Assembly (NCBI GenBank): GCA_014642895.1
Contig: BMJD01000006.1
Location: forward strand, 69,578 to 133,577
From: Lentibacillus populi
GTDB taxonomy: Bacteria > Bacillota > Bacilli > Bacillales > Amphibacillaceae
Direction of reading: 5' to 3'
Length of the DNA: 64,000 bases
A program made the translations under genes and the position numbers. The notes below the pieces were generated by a model. It worked only from the letters and a program-made list of their open reading frames with translations. It was not told the origin of the DNA and made no database searches. Positions 42,601 through 52,441 of this stretch are shown here, one piece after another; position 1 is the stretch's first letter, and each line of letters begins with the position of its first letter.

Positions 42601-43202
42601 CATATGAGAAAATATGAGTCTTTGGACACCCTTGAAATGATTCATTAATGCGACTTAAGATGTGCTTAAGGACAATTTTCATCCAAAAATAGATGAAAAG
42701 GGTCTATTTACCGTTTTATACCACGTAAATACTCGAATATGGAAATGTTTTCTAGGTGAATCTCCGCATTTTTTGTCTATTATAAAAAATTTTGAAAAAT
42801 AGTTTAATAGTCTCATTACCTTTGAAATAGCGTTACAGCAAAGGTAGAGGGAGACAAGGAAGGTATGGCAAGTCATGACTAGGTCTATGGACTGGCTATA
42901 AAACTTGGGCAAACAGTTCTTATTTATCAATTATGAAAATTCTGATTTAAAACGACACCATTCGACATCTTTTTTATACAGAATCCATTATAATTTTTAA
43001 TAACAGCCAGAATTATACAAACGGTACAATGGACAGCTTAGATCCTCACTAACTATTGTGTAGTAAAGAAAGGGGGAAAGGGGTGTCTTTTTTCTATTGT
43101 CATGGGTTTCGGGTTGCTTCTCTTAAACCAGTTGGAGCAGTCGTAAATCAGTGACAATTTTTACAAAAAGCACAGTTTTAAAAATCGGGAGGAGGAAAGG
43201 AA
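42601..43202. other. Gap upstream of the subtilisin gene
   Basis: About 600 bases with no supported gene. TATAAT at 42989-42994 is a possible -10 for the protease but lacks a good -35 at the right distance. GGGAGGAGGAAAGG just before the start is the ribosome site. Confidence 0.5.
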
Positions 43203-46200
43203 TTGAGAAGAAAACGGCAAATACGGCTCTTTAGTATTGTGAGTTCGTTACTCATGACATTTTCTTTACTGGCACCGGGAATGGCTAGTGCTGAGAAGAA
43301 TGACAAGCTGTTTCAGTCATTACATGATTCACAAACTGCTGCAAAAGCAAAAGTAAGTAAAAGTCTGCTTGATGAATTTGATAAAAATGATAATGTTACC
43401 TTTTTAGTCAAATTCAAAGAAAAAGCAGATACCAAAAAGATCGCAAAGGAAGCCAAGGATAGTGCGAGCAAGGCAAAGTTAACGGCACAAAAGACAGAAC
43501 TTGCCCAGCGCTCCGCTGTTGTTTCCGAGCTTAAAACAACATCGCTCGAATCACAGCAAAATGTAACACAATACCTTGAAAAACAGGCTGAAAAAGGCAA
43601 TGCCAAGGATATAAAATCCTATTATATTGTTAATGGAATGGCGGTTACAGCAACAAAAGAAGTTGCTCAAAAGATTGCCACATTTAATGAAGTTGAAAAA
43701 ATATTGCCTAATGAAACACGGCAATTATTCAAGTCGAAAGTAGCTGAAACGAAAACACCGAAAGCCGAAACAGAAAATGTGGAATGGAACGTGGATCGTA
43801 TCGGTGCCCCGCAAGCTTGGGAAATGGGTATTGATGGATCCGGGACAGTTGTAGCCACCATTGATAGTGGCGTTCAATGGGATCATCCAGCATTGAAAGA
43901 AAAATATCGTGGATACGATGCGGCAACCGGAGAAGTAGATCACGACTTTAACTGGTTTGATGCAACCGCTGGCGAGGCGGAGCCAATAGATGATCTCGGT
44001 CATGGGACACATGTTACCGGAACAATGGTTGGTGGTGAGGCAGACGGGACAAACCAGATCGGTGTTGCCCCGGGTGCTAAGTTTATTGCTGCTAGAGCAT
44101 TCTCGGGACGAACCGGAACAGATGCCGATATACTAGCAGCAGGTGAATGGATTTTAGCCCCTACAGATGCAGACGGAAATGCCAGAGTCGATATGGCTCC
44201 AGATGTGGTCAATAACTCTTGGGGTGGCGGAGCAGGACTTGATGAGTGGTATCGTGATGTTGTTATTAACTGGCGTGCTGCCGGTATTTTTCCGCAATTT
44301 GCTGCAGGTAACGTTGATGATGGAAATCCAGGGGGACCAGGATCGGTTGCAAACCCTGGGAATTATCCAGAATCTTTTGCAACTGGTGCGACGGATAAAA
44401 ACGATAAGATTGCTGGTTTTTCGTTACGTGGACCATCCCCATATGACGAAATAAAACCTGATATTTCGGCTCCAGGGGCTGGCATTCGTTCATCTGTGCC
44501 AGGAAATGGTTATGCCGGAAATAATGGTACATCCATGGCTAGCCCAGCCGTAACAGGGGTTGTTGCCTTATTACGTCAAGTTGATGCGAGTTTATCAGTT
44601 GACGAAATAGAAGAGATTTTAATAAATACAGCAACGCCATTGACCGATGATGAGTATCCGGAATCGCCAAATAACGGATATGGGTATGGGTTGGTCAATG
44701 CATATAATGCAGTATCTTCGGTTGAAAGCGGAATTGGAACATTGCAAGGTCAGGTTACGAAAGAAGGGGAAGATAATGAAGCCCCTACATTCGAACATAA
44801 CGCACCTGCAGAAACGTATGCAGGAATGGATCTTAATGTAACGATTGAGGTTAATGATAATATCAGTGTTTCATCGGTAGTTTTGCAGTATCAGGATAAA
44901 AATGGCGAATGGCAATCGGTTGAAGCTACCCGTACTTCTGGTGATTTTAAAGCAGGTGAATATCGCGCAACCATTCCTGGAGACCAAATTGATGGAGATT
45001 CACTTGTTTATAAGTGGACAATCGATGATTTCGGAAACAATGAAGTCGTTACCGAAGAATATACGATTAATGTTAAACCTGGGATTTCCGTTGGTTATTC
45101 GGAAGACTTTGAAGCAGAACCAACAGGCTGGACATCATTTGGCGAAAAGAACAGCTGGGAATGGGGAGCACCAACGTCAGGTCCCGAAAGTGCAGCATCA
45201 GGTGAAAAAGTCTATGCAACAAATCTTGACGGAGATTATGAAAGTAATATGAATGCAACTCTTGTGATGCCGCCAATTGATCTGCCTGAAGGAGATGCAT
45301 ACTTGCAGTTTAAACAATGGCATGAACTGGAACAATATGACTCAGGGAGTGCTTATGATTTTGGTCATGTATTTGTTTCTACCGATCAAGAGGAATGGAT
45401 ACAGTTAACTAGAATGCAAGGTACAACAGATGGTTGGGAGGATGCAGAGATTGATCTTTCCGAATATAGCGGACAGCGTATTTATATTGGTTTCAATGTA
45501 ACATCTGATTCCAGTATTACCAAGGCTGGGTGGTATATTGATGACGTTGCGCTTACAGCTTCACCACAAAGCAGTAATGTTTCACTTGGAAAAAATCATG
45601 GAGCTGACAAGGGATTAGGCATAAATAATGGACATGGAATAGGATTAGGAAATGTCCCAGCTTCAAATACCGAGGCAAATAAAGGCAAGAGTAACATTGG
45701 TCTTGGCGTAATTAACAGCGATGGAAAAGCAGCATTAAAAGAAAAGGTAAATCCAGCCAAAATCAAGCCGGAATTACCTAAAAAACAAAACCCTCCTGTG
45801 GAAGAGGACGTAATTAATCCTACACTATTGCCATTAGGTGCGCAAGTAAGTGTTCTGGAAAGTGGACGTTCGGTTAATACAAATCCAGCAAATGGATCGT
45901 ATTCCTTAGCACATCCAGCGGGAACATTTACCGTACAAGCGGAAGCCTATGGTTTTAGTTCAGAACAGCAAACAGTTACAATCGAAAATGATAGTGTCAC
46001 TGAAGCAGATTTCACATTAACGGAACTCTCGCAAGGCACTGTCAGTGGTACAATCACAAATGAACAAACGGGTGAACCAATCGAGGGTGCAACCATTCTT
46101 CTAATAGAAGACGCAAATGTTACACCGGTAAAGTCAGATGGTGACGGTAATTATTCACTAACTGCTTATGAAGGTTCTTACACCCTTAAAGTGATGGCCC

Positions 46201-47621
46201 GTGATTATCACAGTAAGGAAGTAGAAATTACGGTTGACGATGAGAATCTTAATGTAGATGTAGAATTAGAACCATTTTTCAGCTATCCGGGCGGAGAAAT
46301 CGGCTATGATGATGGTACCGCTGAAAATGCCCGAGCATTCTATGATGCTGGAAATGGCTGGGCAGTGAAGATGTCCTTACCTGAAGGCAAAGATTCCGCG
46401 ATTGTCACAGATGGTGTGTTCCGCTTCTGGGATACGGAATTTCCTGTCCCAGGTGGTACCGAATTTGCTGTCGAAGTTTGGGATGCATCAGGTGAAGATG
46501 GAGCACCTGGCAAGAAATTAGCCGGTCCAATTGACGCGGAAGCACTACGTAATGGTGAGTGGACTGTGGTCGATTTAAGTGAGCATAACATTGTCGTTGA
46601 TGGCGATTTCTATATGGTTTATATTCAAACCCATGCTAATCCGAATACACCGGGTCTGGCTACAGATGAGGATGGACCGAATGCTGAACGCAGCTATCAG
46701 CTTGTTGGTGGGGCTTGGTCACCGTCCCCGGCCATTGAAGGAAATTATATGATCCGTGCCCGTGTAAGCTATGAAGTAACGGCACCGGTTATTACATCAC
46801 CGGATGCAGATCTAATTACGAATGAAGCGGATATCACGGTAGAAGGTACAGCATCACCGACGACAACGATTCAATTGAAGAATAATGGGGAAGAAGTTGG
46901 TACGGCTGAGGTAGGCGACGATGGAAAATTTGCTATACCAGCGGAACTGTCAGAGGGTGAAAATGAGTTTACTGCTGTGTCAATGCTGGATGGTGCGGTA
47001 ACCGGCGAATCAGAACCTGTTCCGGTGACATTAGACACCACTAAACCGGAGCTGACCATCGACAGTCCAAAAGACGGTGACAAGACAAATCGTGAAACGG
47101 TTACTGTTGAAGGAACGGTCGATGATGCCAACCTTGACTGGGTAAAAGTTAATGGTCAAAAAGCAGAGGTTTCGGATGGTAAGTATTCCAAACGTATTTT
47201 GCTTGATAACGGTGAAAATCAAATAAAGGTGGTTGCCAAAGATCAAGCAGGTAATAAGGCAAAAGAAACCGTTACGATCGATGCTAAATATAACGCTCCT
47301 GCCATTGAAAATGTAACACCTGCAGAAGATAAAAATCTGCAGGCAGGGGAAAGCGTGAAAATTGAATTTGACAGTGAGCCTGGATTTGATGCTACATTCT
47401 TTATCCACATGCCACTAACAAATGCAAAGGCAAGTGTCAGTAATGCAACAGAATTACCTATGCGGGAAACCTCTGACGGTCATTATGTAGGCTATTGGAC
47501 GGCGACGAATAATGTGAAAGCTGATGGAGCTGTTATTGAAGTAAAAGTGGTTGATGATTATGGCAACGAAACCCGTAAGGAAGCAGATGGTAAATTATTT
47601 ATCAATGTTGATAGTGAGTAA
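43203..47621 (+). CDS. bpr: Very large secreted subtilisin, bacillopeptidase F type (S8)
   Basis: 1472 residues from a TTG start. A signal peptide ends near GMASA (residue 30), followed by an inhibitor I9-type propeptide (about 50-175). The S8 catalytic domain has D221 (VVATIDSGVQWDHP), H267 (LGHGTHVTG), N370 and S444 (NGTSMASPAV). Downstream come an Ig-like segment, a MAM-like segment (GYSEDFEAEPTGW), two carboxypeptidase-regulatory/CnaB-like repeats (about 880-1060), and bacterial Ig-like repeats (ITVEGTASP, VTVEGTVDD). No LPxTG is present. Length and order match bacillopeptidase F; it is an extracellular endopeptidase that is probably processed. Confidence 0.88.
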   Translation: MRRKRQIRLFSIVSSLLMTFSLLAPGMASAEKNDKLFQSLHDSQTAAKAKVSKSLLDEFDKNDNVTFLVKFKEKADTKKIAKEAKDSASKAKLTAQKTELAQRSAVVSELKTTSLESQQNVTQYLEKQAEKGNAKDIKSYYIVNGMAVTATKEVAQKIATFNEVEKILPNETRQLFKSKVAETKTPKAETENVEWNVDRIGAPQAWEMGIDGSGTVVATIDSGVQWDHPALKEKYRGYDAATGEVDHDFNWFDATAGEAEPIDDLGHGTHVTGTMVGGEADGTNQIGVAPGAKFIAARAFSGRTGTDADILAAGEWILAPTDADGNARVDMAPDVVNNSWGGGAGLDEWYRDVVINWRAAGIFPQFAAGNVDDGNPGGPGSVANPGNYPESFATGATDKNDKIAGFSLRGPSPYDEIKPDISAPGAGIRSSVPGNGYAGNNGTSMASPAVTGVVALLRQVDASLSVDEIEEILINTATPLTDDEYPESPNNGYGYGLVNAYNAVSSVESGIGTLQGQVTKEGEDNEAPTFEHNAPAETYAGMDLNVTIEVNDNISVSSVVLQYQDKNGEWQSVEATRTSGDFKAGEYRATIPGDQIDGDSLVYKWTIDDFGNNEVVTEEYTINVKPGISVGYSEDFEAEPTGWTSFGEKNSWEWGAPTSGPESAASGEKVYATNLDGDYESNMNATLVMPPIDLPEGDAYLQFKQWHELEQYDSGSAYDFGHVFVSTDQEEWIQLTRMQGTTDGWEDAEIDLSEYSGQRIYIGFNVTSDSSITKAGWYIDDVALTASPQSSNVSLGKNHGADKGLGINNGHGIGLGNVPASNTEANKGKSNIGLGVINSDGKAALKEKVNPAKIKPELPKKQNPPVEEDVINPTLLPLGAQVSVLESGRSVNTNPANGSYSLAHPAGTFTVQAEAYGFSSEQQTVTIENDSVTEADFTLTELSQGTVSGTITNEQTGEPIEGATILLIEDANVTPVKSDGDGNYSLTAYEGSYTLKVMARDYHSKEVEITVDDENLNVDVELEPFFSYPGGEIGYDDGTAENARAFYDAGNGWAVKMSLPEGKDSAIVTDGVFRFWDTEFPVPGGTEFAVEVWDASGEDGAPGKKLAGPIDAEALRNGEWTVVDLSEHNIVVDGDFYMVYIQTHANPNTPGLATDEDGPNAERSYQLVGGAWSPSPAIEGNYMIRARVSYEVTAPVITSPDADLITNEADITVEGTASPTTTIQLKNNGEEVGTAEVGDDGKFAIPAELSEGENEFTAVSMLDGAVTGESEPVPVTLDTTKPELTIDSPKDGDKTNRETVTVEGTVDDANLDWVKVNGQKAEVSDGKYSKRILLDNGENQIKVVAKDQAGNKAKETVTIDAKYNAPAIENVTPAEDKNLQAGESVKIEFDSEPGFDATFFIHMPLTNAKASVSNATELPMRETSDGHYVGYWTATNNVKADGAVIEVKVVDDYGNETRKEADGKLFINVDSE

Positions 47622-47632
47622 TCTGGCGTTGA

Positions 47633-47663
47633 GGGTACAGAAGAGATATCTCTTCTGTACCTT
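47633..47663 (+). terminator. Terminator after the subtilisin gene
   Basis: GGTACAGAAGAGAT pairs perfectly with ATCTCTTCTGTACC and TTCTT follows. Confidence 0.8.
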
Positions 47664-47686
47664 CTTAATGTGTTGCTGTTGTGAGG

Positions 47687-47790
47687 TTCAGCAAATTTCA
47701 GGTCATGTTCGGCGGCTATTGCTAGTATGTTCAAGATTTTTGACTTTGGTTCAGCAATTTTGGCCGAACATCAGCAACTTTCCGAACAAC
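47687..47790. repeat. ~21-bp tandem array, core TTCAGCAA (inverse of TTGCTGAA)
   Basis: TTCAGCAA-like cores begin at 47687, 47708, 47730, 47750 and 47770, steps of 20-22. It is the inverted form of the TTGCTGAA array near 2.85 kb. It lies between the convergent protease and ribU genes. Confidence 0.75.
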
Positions 47791-47875
47791 TACACCGACC
47801 GATGTTGACTTATCGTACGAAGGCGGGTGTTGCACACTAGCCGCTGGGCGCTGGAGCTGGACGTGGCCCCTCTCG
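47791..47875. repeat. Dispersed family B fragment, copy B3 (inverted)
   Basis: Inverted match to the left third of the long copy at 32.5 kb, with GATGTTGACTTATCGTACGA, TGCACACTAGCCGCTGGGCG and CTGGAGCTGGACGTGGCC. It directly abuts the 21-bp array. Confidence 0.8.
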
Positions 47876-47923
47876 ACTATCCAGTTACCCCAGCGTATAA
47901 ATTTTATAATTTCCTAGAACATA

Positions 47924-47956
47924 AAAAGCCAACCCCGATATCCAGGGTTAGCTTTT
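47924..47956 (-). terminator. Terminator for ribU
   Basis: AAAGCCAACCC pairs with GGGTTAGCTTT, with T runs on both sides, so it can work for both convergent genes. Confidence 0.7.
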
Positions 47957-47962
47957 TTATGG

Positions 47963-48553
47963 TTATACAATATTTGCTTGCTTCTGCTCAATCCAGCTGC
48001 GCATTTTAACGAATAATGGAACAAATAATATTCCGATGATAATTCCTTTTATTATATTGAACGGCAGAATTCCAGCGATTATGGTATACCACTTTACACT
48101 TTCTATACTCATCTCTTCCATTCCCATAAACAATGCATAGATTGGTAAAAAAACGAGATAATTTAAGATGCTCATGCCAATTGCCATCATAATTGTACCA
48201 GCGATTAAACCTGATACGACACTTTTGACACCTTTAAATTTATGATACAAATAAGCTGCAGGAACGACAAACATTACGCCAGCCAGGAAATTCGAAGCTA
48301 TTCCTACAGGCTCTCCACCACCGATAGCCGCATAAAGGATATTTTTAATAGCCTCAACGATTACCCCGGCAAGTGGTGAAAAAATGAATCCAGCAATTAA
48401 CGCCGGTATATCACTGAAATCGATTTTTAAATACCCGAAACCTGGTAACACCGGGAAATTTAAGAAAAATAATAAAAGCGAAATTGTTCCTAGTAATGCA
48501 AGAATAATAAGCTTTAGTAATCGTGATGATTGCAGTTTTGTCGATCGCATCAT
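47963..48553 (-). CDS. ribU: Riboflavin ECF transporter substrate-binding protein RibU
   Basis: 196 residues from the ATG at 48553 (GAAGGAGGAATTG upstream; 48550 also possible). Five to six membrane helices are seen, with FPVLPGFGYLKIDFSDIPALIAG, a RibU signature. It captures riboflavin for the shared ECF module. The FMN riboswitch upstream confirms the substrate class. Confidence 0.92.
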   Translation of the reverse strand: MMRSTKLQSSRLLKLIILALLGTISLLLFFLNFPVLPGFGYLKIDFSDIPALIAGFIFSPLAGVIVEAIKNILYAAIGGGEPVGIASNFLAGVMFVVPAAYLYHKFKGVKSVVSGLIAGTIMMAIGMSILNYLVFLPIYALFMGMEEMSIESVKWYTIIAGILPFNIIKGIIIGILFVPLFVKMRSWIEQKQANIV

Positions 48554-48620
48554 CAATTCCTCCTTCATCGGTTTATCGATTCACATCTCGTGATGAAGGA
48601 TAAGCCATTTCCCGCGCAAA

Positions 48621-48659
48621 ATAAAAACCCTAAAGCCTGCCTAATCGGGGCTTTAGGGT
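48621..48659 (-). terminator. Riboswitch-controlled terminator before ribU
   Basis: On the minus strand ACCCTAAAGCC pairs with GGCTTTAGGGT and TTTTTATTTT follows. It stands between the FMN aptamer and ribU and is the likely expression platform: termination when FMN is bound. Confidence 0.85.
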
Positions 48660-48720
48660 AAGTTTAATATACAGGAAATAAATAGCACATCATACAATGC
48701 ACCAGAAAACGGCTCGACAT

Positions 48721-48855
48721 CTTCTCCCATCCAGACTGTAACTGTCGGTCCTGGACTTACACCAGGTCAACCGCCGAGACTTTGCTCAGGCGGGTCACGG
48801 ACTTAGAACAATACTGCTCATTACCGTCGGTCGGGAATTTCACCCTGCCCCGAAG
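48721..48855 (-). ncRNA. FMN riboswitch (RFN element)
   Basis: On the minus strand the conserved RFN segments appear in order: GGGGCAGGGTGAAATTCCCG, ACCGACGGTAATGAGC, AGTCCGTGACCCGC, GGTTGACCTGGTGTAAGTCC, AGGACCGACAGTTACAGTC and GGATGGGAGAAG. It controls ribU through the terminator that follows. Confidence 0.97.
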
Positions 48856-48884
48856 ATGGAATCGATATTCTATTGTTGTATATT

Positions 48885-48913
48885 AGTATACAATCATTTT
48901 GCAGATTTGAAAA
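48885..48913 (-). promoter_or_regulatory. SigA promoter of the ribU riboswitch transcript
   Basis: On the minus strand TTTTCA (48913-48908), a 17-base spacer and TATACT (48890-48885), about 30 bases before the aptamer. Confidence 0.65.
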
Positions 48914-48987
48914 GGGGAATGCATTTATTTTTTCAAACTAAAACGATCCCTCCATCAAGGAATTAATCTTTATTTATCCTTAAAAAT

Positions 48988-49040
48988 TGCCAAAAATTTT
49001 TTGAAAGTTGCTGAACCAAGCCGGAAATTCGCTGAACCCA
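48988..49040. repeat. 21-bp tandem array, core TTGCTGAACC
   Basis: TGCCAAAAA at 48988, TGCTGAACC at 49009 and CGCTGAACC at 49030, exactly 21 bases apart. Same core as the array at 2.85 kb. It lies between the yteA-like gene and the ribU promoter. Confidence 0.7.
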
Positions 49041-49075
49041 CCGATTAAATCCTCGACCTAGTGTCAACCTTCAGC

Positions 49076-49112
49076 CAAAAATAGGCTGCCTCCTTCAAAA
49101 TGAGACAGCCTA
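49076..49112 (-). terminator. Terminator for the yteA-like gene
   Basis: ATAGGCTGCCTC pairs with GAGACAGCCTAT; on the minus strand TTTTTGG follows. Confidence 0.8.
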
Positions 49113-49119
49113 TCAACTA

Positions 49120-49467
49120 TCATTCCTCTTCAACTAAGTATCGTGCAGTCGGTTCTGCTTCCAATCGTTCTTCCGGTATAGGTTTTCCTGATTTTTCACT
49201 TACTCCATATGTGCCGTTCTCGATTCTTGCCAATGCGTCATCGATCTCCCGTAACCGGTCACGGCGCATTTGATCAAATCCGGTATTGCGTTCCTGTTCA
49301 AATTGCTCTGTACCCATGTCTGCCGGATGGTTGTCATAATCAGCAAGTTCGTTAATGGAATCATTGGGGCTAGTACCTTCATGTTTCTTCATGTCAACGA
49401 TCAGTTCTTGTTTCATGGTTCTTAACCGATTTTTAAAATAAGCTATTTTTTCGCTGCTGAGGTTCAT
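49120..49467 (-). CDS. TraR/DksA-like protein of the YteA type, cysteine-free
   Basis: 115 residues. A helical N-terminus (KNRLRTMKQELIVDMKKHEG) and NELADYDNHPADMGTEQFEQ, then the DksA-like tail GTYGVSEKSGKPIPEERLEAEPTAR. The positions of the zinc cysteines are serine or other residues, so no zinc finger can form, as in the YteA branch linked to sporulation. The coiled coil may still reach into RNA polymerase; that is inference. Confidence 0.78.
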   Translation of the reverse strand: MNLSSEKIAYFKNRLRTMKQELIVDMKKHEGTSPNDSINELADYDNHPADMGTEQFEQERNTGFDQMRRDRLREIDDALARIENGTYGVSEKSGKPIPEERLEAEPTARYLVEEE

Positions 49468-49484
49468 CGTGATCTCCTTTCCTG

Positions 49485-49871
49485 TTATTTTTTCTTAGGA
49501 ACAATTCCGATTGTACAGCGTGAGATGCAGATGAGATCTTCCGTTTCATCGACAATATTAATTTCCCAAACCATGGTCGTTTTTCCAATATGTCGGGGAA
49601 CGGCTTTAGCGGTTACTGTACCTTCACGTTTACTTTTCACATGATTAGCATTAATTTCGATACCAAATACATTAAACTTATCCGGATCAATATGGACAAA
49701 TGCCCCTATACTTGCAGCACTCTCTGCAAGCGCGACATTTGCTCCGCCATGCAGAAAACCAGCAGGCTGGTGTGTCCGATGATCAACAGGCATTGTCATA
49801 ACTACGAGATTTTCCTCAAGTGTTTGTACTTCGATTCCAAGTGATTCCATTAGTGTATGGCCAAAATCCAT
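49485..49871 (-). CDS. menI: Hotdog-fold thioesterase, probable DHNA-CoA hydrolase (MenI/YuxO)
   Basis: 128 residues from the ATG at 49871 (GGGGAGTTG upstream). HQPAGFLHGGANVALAESAASIGA is the PaaI-type hotdog motif with the catalytic glutamate. The family includes YuxO/MenI, which releases 1,4-dihydroxy-2-naphthoate from its CoA ester. The adjacent menA, which uses that product, and the facing men genes support the assignment. Confidence 0.82.
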   Translation of the reverse strand: MDFGHTLMESLGIEVQTLEENLVVMTMPVDHRTHQPAGFLHGGANVALAESAASIGAFVHIDPDKFNVFGIEINANHVKSKREGTVTAKAVPRHIGKTTMVWEINIVDETEDLICISRCTIGIVPKKK

Positions 49872-49889
49872 CGAAAACAACTCCCCTGC

Positions 49890-50825
49890 TTAAAATAACT
49901 TACTGAGTAATAATGAAACGCCTAATAAAAATCCGTAGATTGTATTTGTTTTACCAGTGGCAATCATGGCAGGCACCATTTCCAGCGGTTTGGTTTTTCC
50001 CTGGAATTTTTTTACTACGTCCACTGCTTTAACTGCACTGATAAACACAATGATCGACCAAACTGGTAATAATCCATCAATAATGTAATAAGCAGTCAGC
50101 CCGAATGCAATGAAAAACAATATCCCTAAAAAGCGGACGGCATTTTTCCTGCCGAGCAGAATTGCAATTGTTTTTCGTCCGTTTTCTTTATCACCGTCCA
50201 GATCACGAATATTATTGGACATCATAATACTTCCAATAAAGATCGCAACCGGAATGGATACTAAAACGACAGTGGCTGTAATCGCCAAGGTCTGAATGTA
50301 ATAACTGATCCCAATGATTACGGTTCCCATGAGAAAACCGGAAAACAATTCGCCAAGTGGTGTATAGGCAATCGGTAATGGCCCGCCTGTATATAAATAG
50401 CCGAAAAGCATACAAACTAAACCAATGACTGCAATCCACCAGCTGGATACGGCGCAAATATAAATACCGAGCAGCATCGCGATACCGAAAAAGGCGATGG
50501 CTAAATTTAGTACCGTTTTTGCCGGAATTCCATCACGGACGATTGTGCCACCGATCCCAACAGATTGCTCATTGTCTAGTCCACGTACAAAATCGTAATA
50601 TTCATTAAACATATTTGTTGCCGACTGAATTAACATGGATGCAACAAGCATTGCTAAAAATAATGGGATGTTTATGGAACCATCGATATAAGCAAGCATC
50701 GTTCCGACAAAAACGGGAACAAATGACGCGGTTAATGTATGTGGCCGCAGTAGACGCCACCATATTTGAAAGCCTTCTTTTTCATTTAAGACATGTTTTA
50801 TATTTGTTTTATCTGTTGAATGCAT
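49890..50825 (-). CDS. menA: 1,4-dihydroxy-2-naphthoate polyprenyltransferase
   Basis: 311 residues from the ATG at 50825 (GGGGGAA upstream). A UbiA-family membrane protein with about nine helices; the first aspartate motif is NMFNEYYDFVRGLDNEQS and the second is MSNNIRDLDGDKENGRKT. It prenylates and decarboxylates 1,4-dihydroxy-2-naphthoate to demethylmenaquinone. It is divergent from menF and 19 bases upstream of menI. Confidence 0.93.
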   Translation of the reverse strand: MHSTDKTNIKHVLNEKEGFQIWWRLLRPHTLTASFVPVFVGTMLAYIDGSINIPLFLAMLVASMLIQSATNMFNEYYDFVRGLDNEQSVGIGGTIVRDGIPAKTVLNLAIAFFGIAMLLGIYICAVSSWWIAVIGLVCMLFGYLYTGGPLPIAYTPLGELFSGFLMGTVIIGISYYIQTLAITATVVLVSIPVAIFIGSIMMSNNIRDLDGDKENGRKTIAILLGRKNAVRFLGILFFIAFGLTAYYIIDGLLPVWSIIVFISAVKAVDVVKKFQGKTKPLEMVPAMIATGKTNTIYGFLLGVSLLLSKLF

Positions 50826-51053
50826 AAATGTGTTCCCCCTGAACATCAATATCATATTAAGTTTAGGCAATTCGTTATAGGGTGTCAATAAGCAGATGAG
50901 ATAAATTCGTAACCAATAGACAATGAGTGGGAAAAGAACCTAATATAGTATTTAATAGGGGGAATATGCCCCATTCCTTGAGAAACCATGTAAAAGAGCA
51001 TAAAATAGAGAAGGAAGTTTTATGACTGTTAGTGTATAACGGAGGTAGCATGA

Positions 51054-52439
51054 ATGATTGAAACAAAGAAGGCATTGCTGGAATCGTTGCTCGATCAAGC
51101 AATTGTGCTTGCGAATAACACGGATTCTGCACAACTGGTTAGTTTTACAAAAAAAATAGATGAAATAGATCCGCTCCAATTTTTTGAAGCGGCCAAAGAT
51201 CAGGGGATGAATCGTACTTTTTGGACAAGTACAGCAGATGAATTCTGTTTAGTTGGGGCTGGTACAGTTTGCCATCTCATAGCGGACGAAAATCGTTTTC
51301 AGGAAACAGAAAAACAATGGGAAAATCTCGTCAGCAATGCGTTGATTCATAATCCCTATCAAACACCTGGCACTGGATTGGTTGCGCTTGGTGGAATGAG
51401 GTTTGATCCGAAAAAGGACAATACGGATCTGTGGAAGAAATTTAAAAACAGTGAATTCCGGGTGCCGCGTTTGACGTTAACCAAACAGAAATCTGCCTTT
51501 TATTTGACGATTAATACAGAGGTAACCAAGGATGACCATACTGGCCAGCTTGCACATCAATTAAGAAAAACAGCTGGCTGCTTTTTGGGATATACAAATA
51601 GTCATCCAGTTGCTGTAAGGCTGAAGCAAAAGGAAGAAATTGCACCGGAACAATGGAAAGGATTAGTTAAACAGGCAACGGATAAAATTAACCAAAACAA
51701 GGCTGAAAAAATAGTACTTGCACGTGAAATGCGTTTAAAGCTCTCAAAACAACCAGCGATCACTACTGTCTTAAAAAAACTTTTAACTTCTCAAACGAAT
51801 AGCTATATTTTTGCCTTTGAGCATGATGACGATTGTTTTGTTGGAGCAACACCGGAAAGACTGGTGAAATTGGAGCAAAATCAACTGCTTTCTACCTGTT
51901 TAGCAGGAACTGCCCCTAGAGGAAAAACAACTGCTGAGGATAAAGAAATCAGTAAAACGTTATTACACGATCCGAAAAATCGGGGGGAACATGATTATGT
52001 TGTGCAGATGATAAAAAATGCAATTAAGCACTATTGCTTGGATATCCAAATTCCCGATAAACCCGTTATTTATCCATTAAAAAATTTACAGCATTTATAT
52101 ACACCTGTTCGGGCTACACTCAAAAACGGGTATAGTATTTTTGATATCATTAAGGAATTACACCCGACACCAGCACTCGGTGGTGTTCCGAGAGAAGCGT
52201 CTCTTACCTTTATCCGGGAATATGAATTATTGGATAGAGGCTGGTATGGGGCACCGGTCGGCTGGCTCGACAGTAACCAAAACGGCGAGTTTGCGGTCGC
52301 GATCAGATCCGGGCTTATTCAGGGAGATGAAGCGTCATTATTCGCAGGGTGCGGAGTCGTAAAAGATTCCGATCCAGAAGCGGAATATGAAGAAACGTTA
52401 ATTAAATTTGCGCCAATGCTGTCCGTTTTAGGAGGATAA
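51054..52439 (+). CDS. menF: Isochorismate synthase
   Basis: 461 residues. The chorismate-utilising domain has KIVLAREMRLKLS, FVGATPERLVKLE, CLAGTAPRGKT, HDYVVQMIKNAIKHY and LHPTPALGGVPREASL, and ends with YAGCG-like LFAGCGVVKDSDPEAEYEET. GGAGGTAG precedes the ATG. It converts chorismate to isochorismate, the first menaquinone step. It is separated from menD by two bases. Confidence 0.94.
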   Translation: MIETKKALLESLLDQAIVLANNTDSAQLVSFTKKIDEIDPLQFFEAAKDQGMNRTFWTSTADEFCLVGAGTVCHLIADENRFQETEKQWENLVSNALIHNPYQTPGTGLVALGGMRFDPKKDNTDLWKKFKNSEFRVPRLTLTKQKSAFYLTINTEVTKDDHTGQLAHQLRKTAGCFLGYTNSHPVAVRLKQKEEIAPEQWKGLVKQATDKINQNKAEKIVLAREMRLKLSKQPAITTVLKKLLTSQTNSYIFAFEHDDDCFVGATPERLVKLEQNQLLSTCLAGTAPRGKTTAEDKEISKTLLHDPKNRGEHDYVVQMIKNAIKHYCLDIQIPDKPVIYPLKNLQHLYTPVRATLKNGYSIFDIIKELHPTPALGGVPREASLTFIREYELLDRGWYGAPVGWLDSNQNGEFAVAIRSGLIQGDEASLFAGCGVVKDSDPEAEYEETLIKFAPMLSVLGG

Positions 52440-52441
52440 AC

